From positions 1-64,000 of the forward strand of contig JAUXTH010000050.1 of the NCBI GenBank assembly GCA_030679035.1: a DNA stretch of 64,000 bases, given 5' to 3'. The position numbers were made by a program, and so were the translations under genes. This DNA is from Methylobacter sp. (GTDB lineage: Bacteria; Pseudomonadota; Gammaproteobacteria; Methylococcales; Methylomonadaceae). Shown piece after piece: positions 46,082 through 55,204 of the stretch. Each line of letters starts with the position of its first letter. The first letter of the stretch is position 1. The notes beneath the pieces were generated by a model that was not told where the DNA came from, did not search any database, and saw nothing but the letters and a program-made list of their open reading frames with translations.

Positions 46082-47014
46082 TTATTTCAGCGTGTTCAAT
46101 ATCTGCTCCAGCGGAGCCAGGGAGATCAGTGCCCGGTAAAGAATGGTCTTGTCTTCCAGCAGGCCGTAACATTCATAATGATACGGCGAGTCTATGGAGT
46201 GGCCGATGCCGTCTTTCTTCAATTCCGGGGGAATTTGCCGGATCAGTATATACAGCGCGTCGCCGGATTTTAGTTGCGCAAGGTAGGTGCGGTCGATACT
46301 GATTTTGTGCGACATATACACCAGCGGATTACGCTCGAAATCATGCTTTTCGATGACCGCCTTTTCCAGTAGCGCGCTGGAAATAAGGCTGCATGGGAAT
46401 ATTTCGGGAAACACGGCCTTGTTTTTAAAGGGGTCGAAAAAAGTATCCTGATCGACCAGCGAGCCGCACAAAAAGTTTTTGGCATTGCTGGTGGTGATGA
46501 ATTTTCGTTTCAGGAAAAAACTGCTGCCGGAGATAAAAGACCGGTCGGGGTGCTGGTTGAGGGCGCCAAACAGCGGAACATCGGGATTGGTCAGAAACAA
46601 CGCAAATTTGGATTCGGTTTTGTAGCCAAACAACGCCAACGCGCCGCCCGACTTAACCGCAATCCTGTTGCTGAGCACCGTCTCTGGGTCTTCTTTAAGC
46701 TGCGATTTTTTTATATCGACCGATACCATCTGTCCGGGCTTGACCGCATTAACAAAAGAAAACTGATAATTGCTAAAGCGCAGGTTTTTATCCCTGATCA
46801 GCTTGTTTTCTTTATGTAACTTGCGATGAAGAAAAATCTTATGCTCAAGCAACGATTCCACTTGAAAGCCCAGAGCAATAGGGCCTTTGAACGGATTGCG
46901 GTTGATGCGCTGCCACCTGTTTCTGTCGTGAAACAAATTGAAATCGTCCGTTGCATTGCGTGCAACGTCAATGTGTATCTGGTTAAAAACGTCCGAACTG
47001 TCTGATTGTTTCAT
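46082..47014 (-). CDS. Hypothetical protein, possible hot-dog/MaoC-like fold
   Basis: DFNLFHDRNRWQRINRNPFKGPIALGFQVESLL resembles MaoC-like entry motif. Confidence 0.5.
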   Translation of the reverse strand: MKQSDSSDVFNQIHIDVARNATDDFNLFHDRNRWQRINRNPFKGPIALGFQVESLLEHKIFLHRKLHKENKLIRDKNLRFSNYQFSFVNAVKPGQMVSVDIKKSQLKEDPETVLSNRIAVKSGGALALFGYKTESKFALFLTNPDVPLFGALNQHPDRSFISGSSFFLKRKFITTSNAKNFLCGSLVDQDTFFDPFKNKAVFPEIFPCSLISSALLEKAVIEKHDFERNPLVYMSHKISIDRTYLAQLKSGDALYILIRQIPPELKKDGIGHSIDSPYHYECYGLLEDKTILYRALISLAPLEQILNTLK

Positions 47015-47046
47015 TAGCGCCTCAGCGATAGATTCCTGGGTTTGTT

Positions 47047-47931
47047 TTAATCAATAAAACGTCGGGTCAAATCGCCATATTCATCAATCCGGCGGTCGCG
47101 CAGGAACGGCCATATTCGCCTGACCCGCTCAGCTCTTGCTCTATCAATCGTGCAGCTTAGTACTTTTGTTTCCGAATCATTGGCGCTGGTGATAATTTCT
47201 CCCTGCGGCCCGGCTATAAAACTGTTGCCCCAGAAGTTGATGCCTGACGCCAAGTCCGGCGCCTGCTCAAAGCCGATACGGTTGCAGGAAATAACCGGAA
47301 TGCCGTTGGCAACAGCGTGGGAGCGCTGAATGGTAATCCAGGCATCCAGTTGGCGCTGCTGTTCCTTAGTTGTATCTTCAGGATCCCAGCCTATCGCGGT
47401 CGGGTAAATTAACAGCTCCGCACCGGCCAAAGCCATTAATCGTGCGGCCTCAGGGTACCATTGATCCCAGCAAACCAATACGCCTAATTTGCCGATAGAG
47501 GTTTCGATGGGCTTGAAACCCAAATCGCCGGGTGTGAAATAATACTTTTCATAAAATCCCGGATCATCGGGGATATGCATTTTCCGGTACTTACCGGCGA
47601 TACTGCCGTCCTTGTCGAACACAACCGCGGTGTTGTGGTAAAGCCCCGGCGCTCTTTTTTCGAAAATGGTCGAGACGATGACGATGCCGAGTTCTCTAGC
47701 CACGTCCGACAGGATTTCAGTAGTCGGGCCGGGAATAGGCTGGGCAAGATCAAAATTATTATAATCTTCGCTCTGGCAAAAATACGGCCCCAGATGCAGC
47801 TCAGGCAATACCACCAAATCGGCATTTGCGGCTGCTGCTTCATGGATTTTTGCTATGGAAAAATCAAGGTTGGTCTGTCTGTCTTCATCGCAGGGCTGCT
47901 GGACAGCGCTAACGGTTAGTGTCGATTTCAT
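47047..47931 (-). CDS. aguB: Carbon-nitrogen hydrolase, N-carbamoylputrescine amidase-like
   Basis: Nitrilase triad E (LPELHLGPYFCQ), K (YRKMHIPDDPGFYEKYYF), C (VLVCWDQWYPEAAR). Confidence 0.9.
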   Translation of the reverse strand: MKSTLTVSAVQQPCDEDRQTNLDFSIAKIHEAAAANADLVVLPELHLGPYFCQSEDYNNFDLAQPIPGPTTEILSDVARELGIVIVSTIFEKRAPGLYHNTAVVFDKDGSIAGKYRKMHIPDDPGFYEKYYFTPGDLGFKPIETSIGKLGVLVCWDQWYPEAARLMALAGAELLIYPTAIGWDPEDTTKEQQRQLDAWITIQRSHAVANGIPVISCNRIGFEQAPDLASGINFWGNSFIAGPQGEIITSANDSETKVLSCTIDRARAERVRRIWPFLRDRRIDEYGDLTRRFID

Positions 47932-48044
47932 GATGATCGTGTGAGGTGGTTTTTAATGGGCGTTATTTTACAACGATTTAAGGATAGCAAATAACAAAAC
48001 TGCGATTATTGTTCCCGCACCGGAGCGCAGGAACAAGGTGTAAA

Positions 48045-49358
48045 TCAACTCGCCAACCGCTCCTGCCATTCAGCGATTTTCATTCTCAACTCATCAACAT
48101 TAACCGTGGTCAGATGGCGCTGCTTTAACAGGCGTTTGCCCGCCACCCAGACATCGGTGACTTGCTGACGGCTGGCGGCGTAAACGATCTGCGAGATCGG
48201 GCAATACAACGGCTGGGTTTCCAAATGCGATAAATCTATGGCGATCACGTCGGCGGCTTTGCCGATGGTTAACGAGCCTATTTCATTGTCCAAGCCTAAG
48301 GCTTTCGCGCCGTTGATGGTCGCCATGCGCAGAGCGGTCATCGCCGGAATGGCGCTGGCGTCACCGGCAACGGCTTTGCCTAGCAACGCCGCCGTGCGCA
48401 TCTCTCCGAACATGTCCAGGTCGTTGTTGCTGGCTGCGCCGTCGGTGCCTAAGGCCACATTGATGCCTGCCGCGATACATTTGGCGACCGGGCAAAAGCC
48501 GCTGGCCAGTTTTAAATTGGATTCGGGACAATGCACGATATGAGCGCCGGATTCTGCAAACCGGGCGATTTCGTCATCGGTTAACTGGGTCATGTGCACT
48601 GCGATGAATGACGGATCGATCAGGCCGAGATCATGCAGTCTTTGCAAGGGACGCTGACCGGTTTTTTCCAGTTCCTGCTCGGTTTCGTGCAGCGTTTCGT
48701 GGACATGCATATGGATCGGCAGTTCCAGTTCGTCGGCAAAGGTTTTGATTTTTTGCAACGGTTCGTCCGACACCGTGTACGGCGCATGCGGCGCAAACGG
48801 CGTGGAAATCAGCGGGTGGTGTCGCAATTGTTCATGCAAGGCCAGACCTTTTTCAATATAGGCTTCGCCGTTTTCGGCCCAGACAGTCGGGAAATCGATG
48901 ACGATCAGGCCGACGCTGGCGCGGATGCCGTGGTGTATCGCCTGCGTTGCGGTGATTTCCGGAAAAAAATACATGTCGTTGAAACAGGTCGTTCCGCCCA
49001 GTATCATCTCGGCTATCGCCAGATCGGTGCCGTCTCTGACAAACGCCTCGCTCATCCATTTTTGTTCCAGCGGCCAGATGTGGTTTTGCAGCCAGTCCAT
49101 CAGCTGCAAATCATCGGCGATGCCGCGCATCAAAGTCATCGCGGCATGGGTGTGGCTGTTGATTAGGCCGGGCAGCAGCGCGTGATTTTCCAGGCTTTCG
49201 GTGGTTGTGCCTTGATACTTTTGCTTGGCAAGCTCGGTAGGCAGCAGATCGATAATCCTGCCGCCATCGATAACCAATGTGTGGTGTTCCAGGGTTACGG
49301 ATTCCGGTTCAACGGGTATAATCCACCGAGCGTGGATGAGGGTATCGACAACTGTCAT
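48045..49358 (-). CDS. mtaD: TRZ/ATZ-family amidohydrolase, methylthioadenosine/SAH deaminase-like
   Basis: GLINSHTHAAMTLMRGIADDLQLMDWLQ, ALGTDGAASNNDLDM; divergent from mtnA. Confidence 0.9.
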   Translation of the reverse strand: MTVVDTLIHARWIIPVEPESVTLEHHTLVIDGGRIIDLLPTELAKQKYQGTTTESLENHALLPGLINSHTHAAMTLMRGIADDLQLMDWLQNHIWPLEQKWMSEAFVRDGTDLAIAEMILGGTTCFNDMYFFPEITATQAIHHGIRASVGLIVIDFPTVWAENGEAYIEKGLALHEQLRHHPLISTPFAPHAPYTVSDEPLQKIKTFADELELPIHMHVHETLHETEQELEKTGQRPLQRLHDLGLIDPSFIAVHMTQLTDDEIARFAESGAHIVHCPESNLKLASGFCPVAKCIAAGINVALGTDGAASNNDLDMFGEMRTAALLGKAVAGDASAIPAMTALRMATINGAKALGLDNEIGSLTIGKAADVIAIDLSHLETQPLYCPISQIVYAASRQQVTDVWVAGKRLLKQRHLTTVNVDELRMKIAEWQERLAS

Positions 49359-49427
49359 AAGATATTCCTGTATTGGGTTGCCAAATTATAACTTTTTACC
49401 ATGGGTTTTTTGATAAAAATGACTATG

Positions 49428-50459
49428 CAAAACAAATTAGCCGTACAAGCCTTGCAATGGACAGGCAGCGCTTTAAAAGTGCTGGATCAGCGACAATTGC
49501 CGGATAAAATCGTTTACGATGAATACACGGATGCCGAAGGCGTAACAGAAGCTATCGCCAGCATGCGCGTTCGCGGCGCACCGGCTATCGGCATAGCCGC
49601 CGCTTACGGCGTGGCGCTGTCGGTTCGTAAGCACTATGCCCAGTCCAATCATTGGCGGCAAAAAGTGGAGGCGGACATAGCCATGCTGGCAAAGTCCAGA
49701 CCGACGGCGGTCAATTTGTTTTGGGCGCTGGATCAGATGAAGGCCAAACTGGCCAAGCAGCTTGATAATCCCCCTGCGGCTATTCTGGCATGTGCGGAAA
49801 AAATCCATAGCGACGATATTGCCGCCAATCACAAAATGGGCGAACTGGGTGCGGATATTCTGGCCGGAGCCAAAGGCGTGATGACGCACTGCAACGCCGG
49901 CGCCCTGGCAACCGGCGGTTACGGCACGGCGCTGGGCGTTATTCGCAGCGCTTATCAACGAGAGCACATCAATGTCTATGCGGGCGAAACCCGGCCCTGG
50001 CTGCAAGGCGCAAGATTGACCGTTTGGGAATTGGCGCAAGATGAGATTCCTTCGACCTTGATTGCCGATTCGGCGGCGGCATGGCTGATGAAATCCGGCG
50101 CTATCGATTGGATCGTCGTCGGCGCAGACCGCATCGCCGCCAATGGCGATGCCGCAAACAAAATCGGCACCTACTCCCTGGCCGTGCTGGCCAAACAGCA
50201 CGGCGTAAAGCTGATGGTGGTAGCGCCCACCACGACCATAGACTGGGGCATGCCTAGCGGCGACCTGATAGAAATAGAGCAACGCAACCAGAACGAATTA
50301 TTGCCCGACTGTTATAACCACGAGGGTTCCCTGGTTAGCGCCTGGAACCCGGTCTTTGACGTGACCCCGGCGGAACTGATTGCCGCGATTGTGACCGAGC
50401 GCGGCGTGGTATTGAATCCAGCCGGGCAAGGCGTGGGAGGTTTAAGAAATGCAATTTGA
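49428..50459 (+). CDS. mtnA: Methylthioribose-1-phosphate isomerase
   Basis: MRVRGAPAIGIAAAYG, THCNAGALATGGYGTALGV, VGADRIAANGD. Confidence 0.97.
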   Translation, partial: QNKLAVQALQWTGSALKVLDQRQLPDKIVYDEYTDAEGVTEAIASMRVRGAPAIGIAAAYGVALSVRKHYAQSNHWRQKVEADIAMLAKSRPTAVNLFWALDQMKAKLAKQLDNPPAAILACAEKIHSDDIAANHKMGELGADILAGAKGVMTHCNAGALATGGYGTALGVIRSAYQREHINVYAGETRPWLQGARLTVWELAQDEIPSTLIADSAAAWLMKSGAIDWIVVGADRIAANGDAANKIGTYSLAVLAKQHGVKLMVVAPTTTIDWGMPSGDLIEIEQRNQNELLPDCYNHEGSLVSAWNPVFDVTPAELIAAIVTERGVVLNPAGQGVGGLRNAI

Positions 50460-51168
50460 TAAGAAAGGCAACAACCCGGTGCTGGCCGTCGGCTTTTTGT
50501 TTAAGGGCCTGAACTTATTGACCAGCCCGGAATTGCGCAAATTTATCATCATCCCGATATTGATTAACGTGGTGCTGTACAGCGCCGCCTTAACCTTGGG
50601 ATATTTTTATATTTCGGATTTGATCGACCAATTCATCCCCGGCTGGCTGCATTGGTTGAGCTGGGTGTTATGGCCGCTGTTTTTCATCAGCTTTTTTATC
50701 GCCGGATTTTTCACCTTTACCGTATTGGCGAATTTGCTGGCCGCGCCTTTTTACGGAAAATTATCGGCAAAAACGCTGGCGATGGTAAGCGGGCAGACTC
50801 TTGCAACCGCCGAACAGCCGTTGCCTAAAGTCCTTTGGGCGGAATTAAAACGCATTGGCTATCTGGGGACAAGAGCCTTGCCGCTGCTGGTCTTGTCGAT
50901 CATCCCCGGCATCAATGTGCTTGCGCCTTTTTTATGGGCGCTGTTCGGGGCATGGGGCATGGCGCTGGAATACCTGGCTTATCCGCTGGAAAATCAGGGC
51001 GTATTGTTTTCCGAGCAGAAAGAGCTGGTCAAAAGTGTCAGGCTGGGCGCGTTAAGCTTTGGCGGACTGGCGGTGCTGGGACTGACCGTTCCGGTGCTGA
51101 ATATCATCGTCGCCCCGGCTGCGGTAATTGGCGCTACGCTTTATTTTAATGAGATTAAGCGGGGTTGA
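50449..51168 (+). CDS. cysZ: Sulfate transporter CysZ
   Basis: EI24/CysZ family membrane protein. Confidence 0.9.
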   Translation: MQFDKKGNNPVLAVGFLFKGLNLLTSPELRKFIIIPILINVVLYSAALTLGYFYISDLIDQFIPGWLHWLSWVLWPLFFISFFIAGFFTFTVLANLLAAPFYGKLSAKTLAMVSGQTLATAEQPLPKVLWAELKRIGYLGTRALPLLVLSIIPGINVLAPFLWALFGAWGMALEYLAYPLENQGVLFSEQKELVKSVRLGALSFGGLAVLGLTVPVLNIIVAPAAVIGATLYFNEIKRG

Positions 51169-51241
51169 GCGGCAAATGGTAAGGGGTGTTTGTTAAATAC
51201 TAATGCATCGAAATAAAGGTGTCTATTTATAGTTATGTATC

Positions 51242-51784
51242 ATGACTGAGTGCCAAAAACTGACCATCTCAAAGTTGGATGCTGCCAAACGGCAGCTAGA
51301 GACAGTCATTCGCCTCTATTTTGCTTATGGCGATCCAGTCGCTATTCACACGCTTACGTCCGCCGCGTACAACGTGATACGTGACATCAACAAAAAGAGA
51401 GGTGGCTCGCCTCTAATTGCTAAAGATGGTTTCCTTGACTACATCAAGGAAGGTCATGAGAAGGAGGTCCGCGACCTAATCAATGCCGCTGAGAATTTCT
51501 TTAAGCACGCTGATCGAGATTACGACTCCACTATTGACTTCAATCCAGAGCAAAGCGAGTTCCTAATCCTTGAAGCTTGCGGCGCATACTGGAAGCTGAC
51601 TGGAGAGTTTCCCCCGCTCTTCCGCGTGTATCAATCGTGGTTCATTGCCCACCACCAAGCGCTCTTTAATTTTCCCGAAGAGCAAAAACGGCTAATTGCG
51701 CTTAGTGCTTCAGCGGTAACAACGGTGAGTAGAGAGCAGTTCTTCACTCAGGCATTGCCAGCCTTAATGAAGCCCTATGCATAA
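51242..51784 (+). CDS. Hypothetical protein
   Basis: Clean ORF, no recognised domain. Confidence 0.6.
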   Translation: MTECQKLTISKLDAAKRQLETVIRLYFAYGDPVAIHTLTSAAYNVIRDINKKRGGSPLIAKDGFLDYIKEGHEKEVRDLINAAENFFKHADRDYDSTIDFNPEQSEFLILEACGAYWKLTGEFPPLFRVYQSWFIAHHQALFNFPEEQKRLIALSASAVTTVSREQFFTQALPALMKPYA

Positions 51785-51810
51785 CCTCTCGGTCAACCAG
51801 AACCATAGGC

Positions 51811-51916
51811 TGAGCGGGGTTTGCAACCCCGCCCCTAACGTTTCCGCGATGCCCAACTAAAATGGTTATACTTAATCAACGCAAAACATTTCGGACGGGG
51901 CAATATGCCCCGCCCG
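51811..51916. repeat. REPIN-like inverted pair
   Basis: GCGGGGTTTGCAACCCCGCCC...GGACGGGGCAATATGCCCCGCCC. Confidence 0.8.
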
Positions 51917-51948
51917 GCTTGTTGAAGTTCTTCCTGTGATAAAACAAA

Positions 51949-52338
51949 ATGAAATTTGCCATTCAAGTTAACGCCAGCCCATACCAATCAAATGCCGGGT
52001 ATACCGCGTATCAATTTATCAAAGCCGCCTTGGCAGCGGGGCATGAAGTGTTCCGGGTGTTTTTTTATCACGACGGCATTTACCATGCGTTCAAATACGC
52101 CACGCCGCCGGATGACGAACTTCAGTTCACCGCGCAATGGAGCGAGCTGGCAAGACTGCATCAGATTGACTTGGTAGTGTGCATTTCCGCAGCGCAACGG
52201 CGCGGCTTATTATGCAGCGACGAGGCCAAGCGGCAGGGCAAGCAGGGTAATGACCTGGCCGAGGGCTTTCGCATTTCCGGTTTGGGGCAGCTGGTCGAGG
52301 CCACGCTGGAAGCCGACCGCTTTATCGTATTCGGGTGA
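51949..52338 (+). CDS. tusD: Sulfurtransferase complex subunit TusD
   Basis: DsrE family; FRVFFYHDGIYHA, LVVCISAAQRRGL. Confidence 0.9.
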   Translation: MKFAIQVNASPYQSNAGYTAYQFIKAALAAGHEVFRVFFYHDGIYHAFKYATPPDDELQFTAQWSELARLHQIDLVVCISAAQRRGLLCSDEAKRQGKQGNDLAEGFRISGLGQLVEATLEADRFIVFG

Positions 52339-52342
52339 GGGT

Positions 52343-52699
52343 ATGAAGCGTTATTTATTCATACTGCGTAAACCGCCGCACAGCGGGGCTCAGGTTCAGG
52401 AAATGCTGGACATTATTTTGACCACCGCCGCGTTCGACCAGCATGTCAGTATCTTGTTGCTGGACGATGGAGTGTTCCAGCTGAAAAACGGCCAAAATCC
52501 TGAAATCGCGGGCATGAAAGATACCTCATCTATTTTTAAGGCGCTGGAAATTTACGATGTGAACGACATTTACACCGAAGTGGAGTCGCTACAGGAACGC
52601 GGTTTAAAGCCGGGTGACTTGTGCTTGCCGGTGCAGGAGTTTTACCGGAAAGACATAGCCGGATTGATGAAACGGTTTGATGTGGTGTTTGCGGGGTAG
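52343..52699 (+). CDS. tusC: Sulfurtransferase complex subunit TusC
   Basis: DsrF-like; MKRYLFILRKPPHSGAQVQEMLDIILTTAAFDQHVSILLLDDGVFQL. Confidence 0.88.
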   Translation: MKRYLFILRKPPHSGAQVQEMLDIILTTAAFDQHVSILLLDDGVFQLKNGQNPEIAGMKDTSSIFKALEIYDVNDIYTEVESLQERGLKPGDLCLPVQEFYRKDIAGLMKRFDVVFAG

Positions 52700-52701
52700 G
52701 T

Positions 52702-52771
52702 TGTAGGGGCGCCCCTTGTGGGCGCCCAAGACATGACGCAAAACAGGGCACCCACAAGGGGCGCCCCTACA
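52702..52771. repeat. REPIN-like inverted pair
   Basis: TGTAGGGGCGCCCCTTGTGGGCGCCC...GGGCACCCACAAGGGGCGCCCCTACA. Confidence 0.9.
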
Positions 52772-52777
52772 CACCAA

Positions 52778-54445
52778 TTAACCAGTCAGCTTTTTATACT
52801 TCAACCGATGCGGATTATCCGCATCGCTACCCAAGCGGCGATGACGGTCGGCCTCGTAATCTTCATAGTTGCCTTCAAACCAGACCACATTACTGTCGCC
52901 CTCAAACGCCAGCATGTGCGTTGCGATTCTATCCAGAAACCAGCGGTCATGCGATATAACCACCGCGCAACCGGGGAAAGCCAGCAGCGCTTCTTCCAAT
53001 GCGCGCAGGGTTTCAACGTCCAGGTCATTGGTCGGTTCATCGAGCAACAGCACGTTGCCGCCGGTTTTAAGCAGCTTGGCTAAATGCACACGGTTGCGTT
53101 CGCCACCGGACAAATCGCCGATACGTTTTCCCTGGTCTGCACCTTTAAAGTTAAAACGACCGACATAAGCCCGTGATGGCGTTTCATATTTGCCAACGGT
53201 AATCAAATCCAGCCCGTCGGAAATTTCATCGAACACGGTTTTTTTCGGATCCAGGTCATCGCGCAACTGATCAACATAGGCGAGTTGAACGGTTTGTCCC
53301 AGTGTTAAGGTGCCCGAATCGGGCTTGTCGACACCGGCCATCATGCGGAACAACGTGGTTTTACCCGCGCCGTTCGGGCCGATAATGCCGACGATGCCGC
53401 CGGGCGGCAGTTTAAAACTCAGACCGTTGAATAACAGCTTGTCGCCGAAAGCCTTGCTGATGTTGTCAGCTTCAATCACCACGTCGCCCAGGCGAGGGCC
53501 GGGTGGAATATAAATTTCCTGGGTCTCGTTGCGTTTTTGCACTTCGGTTGATGACAATTCGTCAAAACGGGCCAATCGGGCCTTGCTTTTGGCATGGCGG
53601 CCTTTCTGATTGGAACGTACCCATTCCAGTTCTTCTTTCATGGCTTTTTGGCGGGAAGATTCCTGCTTTTCTTCCTGCAACAATCGGTTGCTCTTTTGCT
53701 CTAACCAGCTGGAGTAATTGCCTTCCCACGGAATGCCGGAGCCTCTGTCCAGTTCCAGAATCCAGCCGGCCACATTGTCCAGGAAGTAACGGTCATGCGT
53801 TACCGCAACCACGGTACCGGGATAATCGTGCAGGAACCGTTCCAGCCAGGCGACCGATTCGGCGTCCAAATGGTTGGTCGGTTCGTCCAGCAGCAGCATG
53901 TCGGGGTTGGACAGCAATAACCGGCACAACGCCACGCGGCGTTTTTCACCGCCGGACAGCTTGGTCACATCGGCATCCCAATCGGGCAAGCGCAACGCGT
54001 CGGCGGCGACTTCAAGCTTGCGCTCCAGGTTGTGGCCGTCGCAAGCGTTGATGAAGTCTTCCAGGAACGCTTGTTCGGCAGCCAGTTTGTCAAAGTCGGC
54101 ATCGGGCAGCGCGTAAGCGGCATAGACGGCGTCGAGTTTTGCCAAGGTTTCCTTGATTTCCGCGACCGCTTCTTCGACATTGCCGCGCACGGTTTTATTG
54201 GGATCGAGTTGCGGCTCTTGCGGCAGATAGCCGATATTAATGCCTTTGAGCGGGATAGCCTCGCCTTCAATGTCCTTGTCGATGCCCGCCATGATGCGCA
54301 GCAGCGTCGATTTACCCGAGCCGTTTAAGCCCAAGACGCCGATTTTTGCGCCGGGGAAAAAAGACAACGAGATGTCCTTGAGGATGTATTTTTTGGGCGG
54401 GACAATCTTGCCGACCCGGTTCATTGAGTAGATGTATTGCGCCAT
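52778..54445 (-). CDS. ettA: Energy-dependent translational throttle protein EttA (ABC-F)
   Basis: Two ABC domains; [29 protein letters not shown]. Confidence 0.97.
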   Translation of the reverse strand: MAQYIYSMNRVGKIVPPKKYILKDISLSFFPGAKIGVLGLNGSGKSTLLRIMAGIDKDIEGEAIPLKGINIGYLPQEPQLDPNKTVRGNVEEAVAEIKETLAKLDAVYAAYALPDADFDKLAAEQAFLEDFINACDGHNLERKLEVAADALRLPDWDADVTKLSGGEKRRVALCRLLLSNPDMLLLDEPTNHLDAESVAWLERFLHDYPGTVVAVTHDRYFLDNVAGWILELDRGSGIPWEGNYSSWLEQKSNRLLQEEKQESSRQKAMKEELEWVRSNQKGRHAKSKARLARFDELSSTEVQKRNETQEIYIPPGPRLGDVVIEADNISKAFGDKLLFNGLSFKLPPGGIVGIIGPNGAGKTTLFRMMAGVDKPDSGTLTLGQTVQLAYVDQLRDDLDPKKTVFDEISDGLDLITVGKYETPSRAYVGRFNFKGADQGKRIGDLSGGERNRVHLAKLLKTGGNVLLLDEPTNDLDVETLRALEEALLAFPGCAVVISHDRWFLDRIATHMLAFEGDSNVVWFEGNYEDYEADRHRRLGSDADNPHRLKYKKLTG

Positions 54446-54526
54446 AGTGTTTAGTTCAGCAGTTTAAGGTGGGTAGAGGTTACCAGATGTGGGCGATTTA
54501 GGCGACTCGTTGTCGGCTATTTCCGG

Positions 54527-54856
54527 TTAAACGATACGTAAAAGCCGTCTGGTAAGCAGTGACTTCAAATCCCGTCGAGTATCGGTAATGATATGGATGT
54601 AGACGGTGTCGAGCCGCACTTCATAAATGATGCGATTCATTCCTGAAACAACTTGCCGGTATTGGCTTAAACTAAGCTTTTCGAATTCTTCCGGGATAGA
54701 ACCGGCATCAGGGAAGGTCTTCAGATTCAGGATAGACGTTTTGATCTTGTCATAGCTGTTCTGCCAAGTCTCGACAGAGAAATTCTTGATGATGTAATTC
54801 TTAAGTTCTTTCAGGTCATGCTCAGCCGATTCCAGCATGACGATTTTCATGCTCAT
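54527..54856 (-). CDS. RelE/ParE-family toxin
   Basis: SMKIVMLESAEHDLKELKNYIIKNF...FPDAGSIPEEFEKLSLSQYRQVVSGMNRIIYEVR. Confidence 0.9.
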   Translation of the reverse strand: MSMKIVMLESAEHDLKELKNYIIKNFSVETWQNSYDKIKTSILNLKTFPDAGSIPEEFEKLSLSQYRQVVSGMNRIIYEVRLDTVYIHIITDTRRDLKSLLTRRLLRIV

Positions 54857-55116
54857 TGTTCGTCCAGTTCAGCAAACACATCCTCCGCATCACGGAATTT
54901 GCCTTGTTCGATCTCGCGATTTCCGAGCGCCAGAATCTTCAACAGAGCTAGCGTTTCCTCCTGCTCTTCGTAGCTCTTCACGTCCATGACAACAAGCTTG
55001 GCCTCGCCGTTTTGGGTGATCAGCAAAGGCTCACGGCTTTCCGAAAGCTCCCTGACAATCTCGGCTGTGTGGCTCTTGAGATAGCTGATAGGCTTGATAC
55101 GGGATGAAAATTTCAT
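54853..55116 (-). CDS. Phd/YefM-family antitoxin
   Basis: YLKSHTAEIVRELSESREPLLITQNGEAKLVVMDVKSYEE; overlaps toxin start. Confidence 0.92.
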   Translation of the reverse strand: MKFSSRIKPISYLKSHTAEIVRELSESREPLLITQNGEAKLVVMDVKSYEEQEETLALLKILALGNREIEQGKFRDAEDVFAELDEQ

Positions 55117-55141
55117 GGTGGCGCTCTTGGCTGAGTTAATG

Positions 55142-55168
55142 AGACTGATATTAGTCTTAATTAAGTCT
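55142..55168 (-). promoter_or_regulatory. Candidate antitoxin operator with three 11-bp-phased half-sites
   Basis: AGACT-GATATT-AGTCT-TAATTA-AGTCT directly upstream of the Phd start. Confidence 0.6.
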
Positions 55169-55204
55169 TTCGTCCAGGGCGGTGAGGGTTAGAATAAACC
55201 TTCT

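Noticed and set aside
48633-49166. 177-aa plus-strand ORF
   Set aside because: Antisense to the amidohydrolase gene; no recognisable domain
49473-50282. 269-aa minus-strand ORF
   Set aside because: Antisense to mtnA, which is clearly recognisable
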